From the NCBI GenBank assembly GCA_035222895.1, contig JAVYIG010000636.1, positions 248,001-312,000 of the forward strand: a stretch of 64,000 nt of DNA, given 5' to 3'. The stretch comes from Strongylocentrotus droebachiensis. Its lineage: Eukaryota; Echinodermata; Echinoidea; Camarodonta; Strongylocentrotidae. The notes beneath the pieces are model-generated. The model had not been told where the DNA came from, ran no database searches, and saw only the letters and a program-made list of their open reading frames with translations. The position numbers and the translations under genes were made by a program. This document shows positions 61,176 through 64,000 of this stretch, piece after piece; within the stretch, counting starts at the first letter, position 1, and the number at the start of each line of letters is the position of its first letter.

Positions 61176-62404
61176 ACGTATCACCTAATTCGTCAAAGTG
61201 ACGAATTAAAGTCTAGTTATTATTATTATTCTGCCATGAATTTGTTCGCAGGATATCTCAAGACTGAATAAAGCCATTGTCATAAAACTTTCAATGATAA
61301 TAGATCTTAGTCTAACTTAGAACTGTGTGACTTTTCAAAGACTCAAAATTATCGTGACGTCATCCAGGCGCCATTTTGTGAAAATCAACTTATGATCATA
61401 TCTTCATAACAGAAAGTCATTTCTCATTCATATTTGTCATGATCAAGGTCAATATTTGTCGGGTCAATTTCCGATCAATAAATGCGCGCAAAAATGCGCG
61501 TACGCGTAGGTGCGCGCGTTAATGCGCGCGTAAAATTTAAAATTGCTCAAAATCGTCTTAAATTTTTTTTGCATACGTTTCAGGCCATTATAAGCATTTC
61601 ATAAAAAATCGCGCAAAACACGCATTTTTGGACGTTTTCGTTCGTCACGGCCGAACGAAAAATAATTTCTCCGCAAAAGCTTTTGACCGAATATTCCTCA
61701 TAATTTTCCGAACAATTTGATACCAAGTTTATCTCTTTATCACTATTAATAACGGAATGAGCGTCCGTTCAAGATAACCGTCCGCACGCGCGATTTTTGT
61801 ATTACATAGCGTATGTGGGCAAAAACATGCCCATAAAAAGTCCATTGATATGAATAAGGACTGCCAATTTTTTTCCATATTTAGATAGAGTATGAGTCGA
61901 AGGTATGATTTCATATCTCATTTGGCCATTAAGTACATCTTGACGTCATCATAATGGCCTTGGAAGTCAAAAATACAAAAATGCATATTATGACGTCATT
62001 ATGTTTATGGAAAATTTAGTGTATTTCTCTTAATATTCATCGATTCTCTTCTAGATTTTAATATGTTGTAGCCGAGGCAATCGTCTTCGAGATCAGTCCA
62101 CACCAATTTTCATTTAAATGATGTCATCATAGTAAAAAATTCAATTAAAGGCCACATGTCAAAATTTTCGTCATTTGCGTGTTATGTCTATGGAGGGTGA
62201 ATTTTGTCCACACTATGAATCTACATCGCATCCATCTTTCAGCACTATCTCGCTCATTTGTGCTTTGTTTTCTCCCAAATTTGGATATGTTATAGCTGAG
62301 ACCATGGGCTATAAAAACGGTGTACTTTGTTTTTTAATCAGATGTTGGGATCATGTTGAAATTTTCGATCGAATGTTGAAATTGCAAATTTTGAAGGAAT
62401 CATT
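61176..62404 (+). repeat. hybrid unit: C-type start joined to a type A body (15th A copy)
   Basis: 61176-61216 is the C start (ACGTATCACCTAATTCG...GTCTAGT). At about 61217 it switches into TATTATTATTATTCTGCC and continues as an A unit that I cannot distinguish from the array copies. The first ~57 bases of A are missing. The switch is inside an (ATT)n run common to both types. Confidence 0.85.
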
Positions 62405-62460
62405 AGGTGATACGTAACGAAGTCAACGTATCACCTATTGATTTCGTCAAGATTTTTATT
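62405..62460 (+). repeat. satellite mini-unit
   Basis: A 56-bp junction palindrome copy, same position relative to A and B as 54451-54506. Confidence 0.9.
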
Positions 62461-64000
62461 AGGTGATACGTAACGAAGTCTACGTATCACCTATTGATTT
62501 CGTCAAGATTTTTATTTATTTTTTTTTTTATTTATTATTCTTCCTCAAATTTGTTCGCAGGATATCTCAAGACTGAATGAAGCCATTGTCATGAATCTTT
62601 CAATGATGATAGATCTTAGTCCAACTTAGAACTGCGTGACTTTTCAAAAACTCAAAATTATCGTGACGTCATCCAGGCGCCATTTTGTGAAAATCAACTT
62701 ATGATCATATCTTCATAACGGAAAGTAATTTTTCAATCATATTTATCATGATTAAGATCAATATCCGTCTGGTCAATTTCAGGTCAAAAAATGCGCGCAA
62801 AAATGCGCGTACGCTTTTGTCCGCGCGTTTACGCGCGTGATTTTTTTTAAAATGCTCTAAATCATCCCAAATTTTTTTTACATACGTTTCAGGCCATATG
62901 GAGCATTTGATAAAAAAATTACGCACACGCGCATGCGCGCGCATTTTCGCGCGTACTGGCATTTTGTAACATAGAATCGCCGATTTTTTTCTGTCATCGT
63001 ATTTGGCACATTTTTTCAAGCATTTTGATAACTTGCTCACCTTTTAATAACCCAATGAGCGTCCGTCAAAGTTGACAGCACGCGCGGATTTGCGTTATCT
63101 TTATCCACAATACATGGGCAAAAACATGCCTATATCAAATTCATTGTAACTCTTTAGAATAGATAGAAACTCCTAATATTTTTTCATATTTGGATAGATT
63201 ATGAGTCGGAGATATGATTTCATGTCTCATTTGATCCTCAATTAACTCATAAAGGCATCATAATGGCCTCCAAACTCAAAATTTTAATTTGCATATTATG
63301 ACGTCAGCATATTTTTGGAAAATTGATTGTATCTCTGTAAATATCGATCAATTTTCTTTCAAATTTTGATATGTTTTAGCTGAGACAATTTTCTACAAAT
63401 GCAGTATCCACAACTTTTATTTTTGACAAAATTATCATGGTGTATTTTTGCGATTGAAGGAGGCATGTCAATTTTTCACATTTTGCGTGTATTCTCTATG
63501 GGACATGACTTTTTCTCAAAACTGGATTCTACACTTCTGTCTTTCGCGAGCAAAATCTCCGTTGTTTTAGCTTCGTTTTCGCTGAGCTTCGGATATGTTG
63601 TAGCTGAGACAATGAGCTATCACAAGTGTGCCCTTTATTTTTCGATTAGATGCCGGGTTCATGCCAATATTTCACTTGCAAAGTAGGATTTCAGAATTCC
63701 ATTTCCCGTTTACGTGTAATCGCTATGGGAGATGTTTTGGTATATCGGTAACGCACTTGACTTCTAACCTCGAGATCCCTGGTTCGAGTCCGGGTGTCTC
63801 CAACATTTTTTTTCTTCACTTTTTTTTTCCTTTTGACCTTCACTGTACCATCTCCTTTGATTATTTAAACACGTAGAATCGCAAATAATGTCATAAACAA
63901 CCCTTTTTACTTTATTATTACCCTATTTTCACTTAATCCATTACTTTTTGCGTGTAATCCCTATGGGAGATGACTTTTTCTCAAATCTGGAGTCTACATT
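62461..64000 (+). repeat. satellite unit type B, copy 2, cut by the window end
   Basis: Close to B copy 1 throughout (small differences such as CTACGTATCACC in the palindrome and GATGAAGGAGG for GATGGAGG). It continues past the window edge. Confidence 0.85.
63728..63801 (+). pseudogene. degenerate tRNA-Arg(TCT)-like sequence, second copy
   Basis: Identical in all features to 55775-55848, including the mispaired anticodon stem and following T run. It was copied with the unit rather than inserted independently. Confidence 0.6.

Noticed and set aside
37629-62417. 61- and 80-codon open frames present in every 1242-bp unit
   Set aside because: They recur only because the copies are identical. 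The 80-codon frame is kept ungapped in type B, but stops interrupt it in type C, and no domain or start context supports a protein.

Overview
The window looks like nuclear DNA of a marine invertebrate deuterostome, most likely a sea urchin or other echinoderm. The grounds are spliced genes with GT/AG introns, a histamine N-methyltransferase-like gene, a HECT-type ligase of the large invertebrate G2E3-like family, a metazoan-type spliced integrase gene, tRNA-derived SINEs with (TAA)n tails, an L2/CR1-like LINE, many short inverted-repeat elements and frequent long G/C homopolymers. No bacterial-style operons, rRNA genes or CRISPR arrays are seen. The species is not identified.

Bases 1-3199 hold a two-exon integrase-core gene (plus strand). 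Its 2-kb intron carries opposed arrays of a GGCATCA motif around a MITE fragment. Bases 3200-7189 have no supported gene. Bases 7190-11555 (minus) hold a HECT-domain gene with a SAM-like N-terminus split over two exons, a 15-residue coding minisatellite, and an apparent frameshift in the upstream exon. Between 12.7 and 14.4 kb are three weaker minus-strand exon candidates, two of them paralogous.

From 14.6 to 36.9 kb the sequence is intron-like or intergenic and rich in repeats: SINEs, a hAT-like MITE with a perfect 8-bp target duplication, a 5'-truncated LINE, two TTAA-flanked piggyBac-like MITEs, several fold-back MITEs and local duplications. Histamine N-methyltransferase-like exons occur in two places on the minus strand: exon 1 at 19.06-19.26 kb and exons 2-3 at 32.76-34.16 kb. 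Their splice phases fit, but the order is wrong for one gene.

The last 27 kb (36.9-64.0 kb) is a satellite. Fourteen head-to-tail copies of a 1242-bp unit (A), nearly identical, run from 37063 to 54450. They are followed by related diverged units: B (twice, each with a degenerate tRNA-Arg-like block), C (three times, one with an internal duplication) and a fifteenth A copy. Units are separated by a palindrome whose halves (AGGTGATACGT / ACGTATCACCT) act like terminal inverted repeats, and ~56-bp mini-units consist only of that junction. Each A unit carries three perfect TGACGTCA (CRE-like) octamers and a CpG-rich alternating purine-pyrimidine block. I regard this transposon-end-bounded, CRE-loaded satellite as the most interesting structure in the window.
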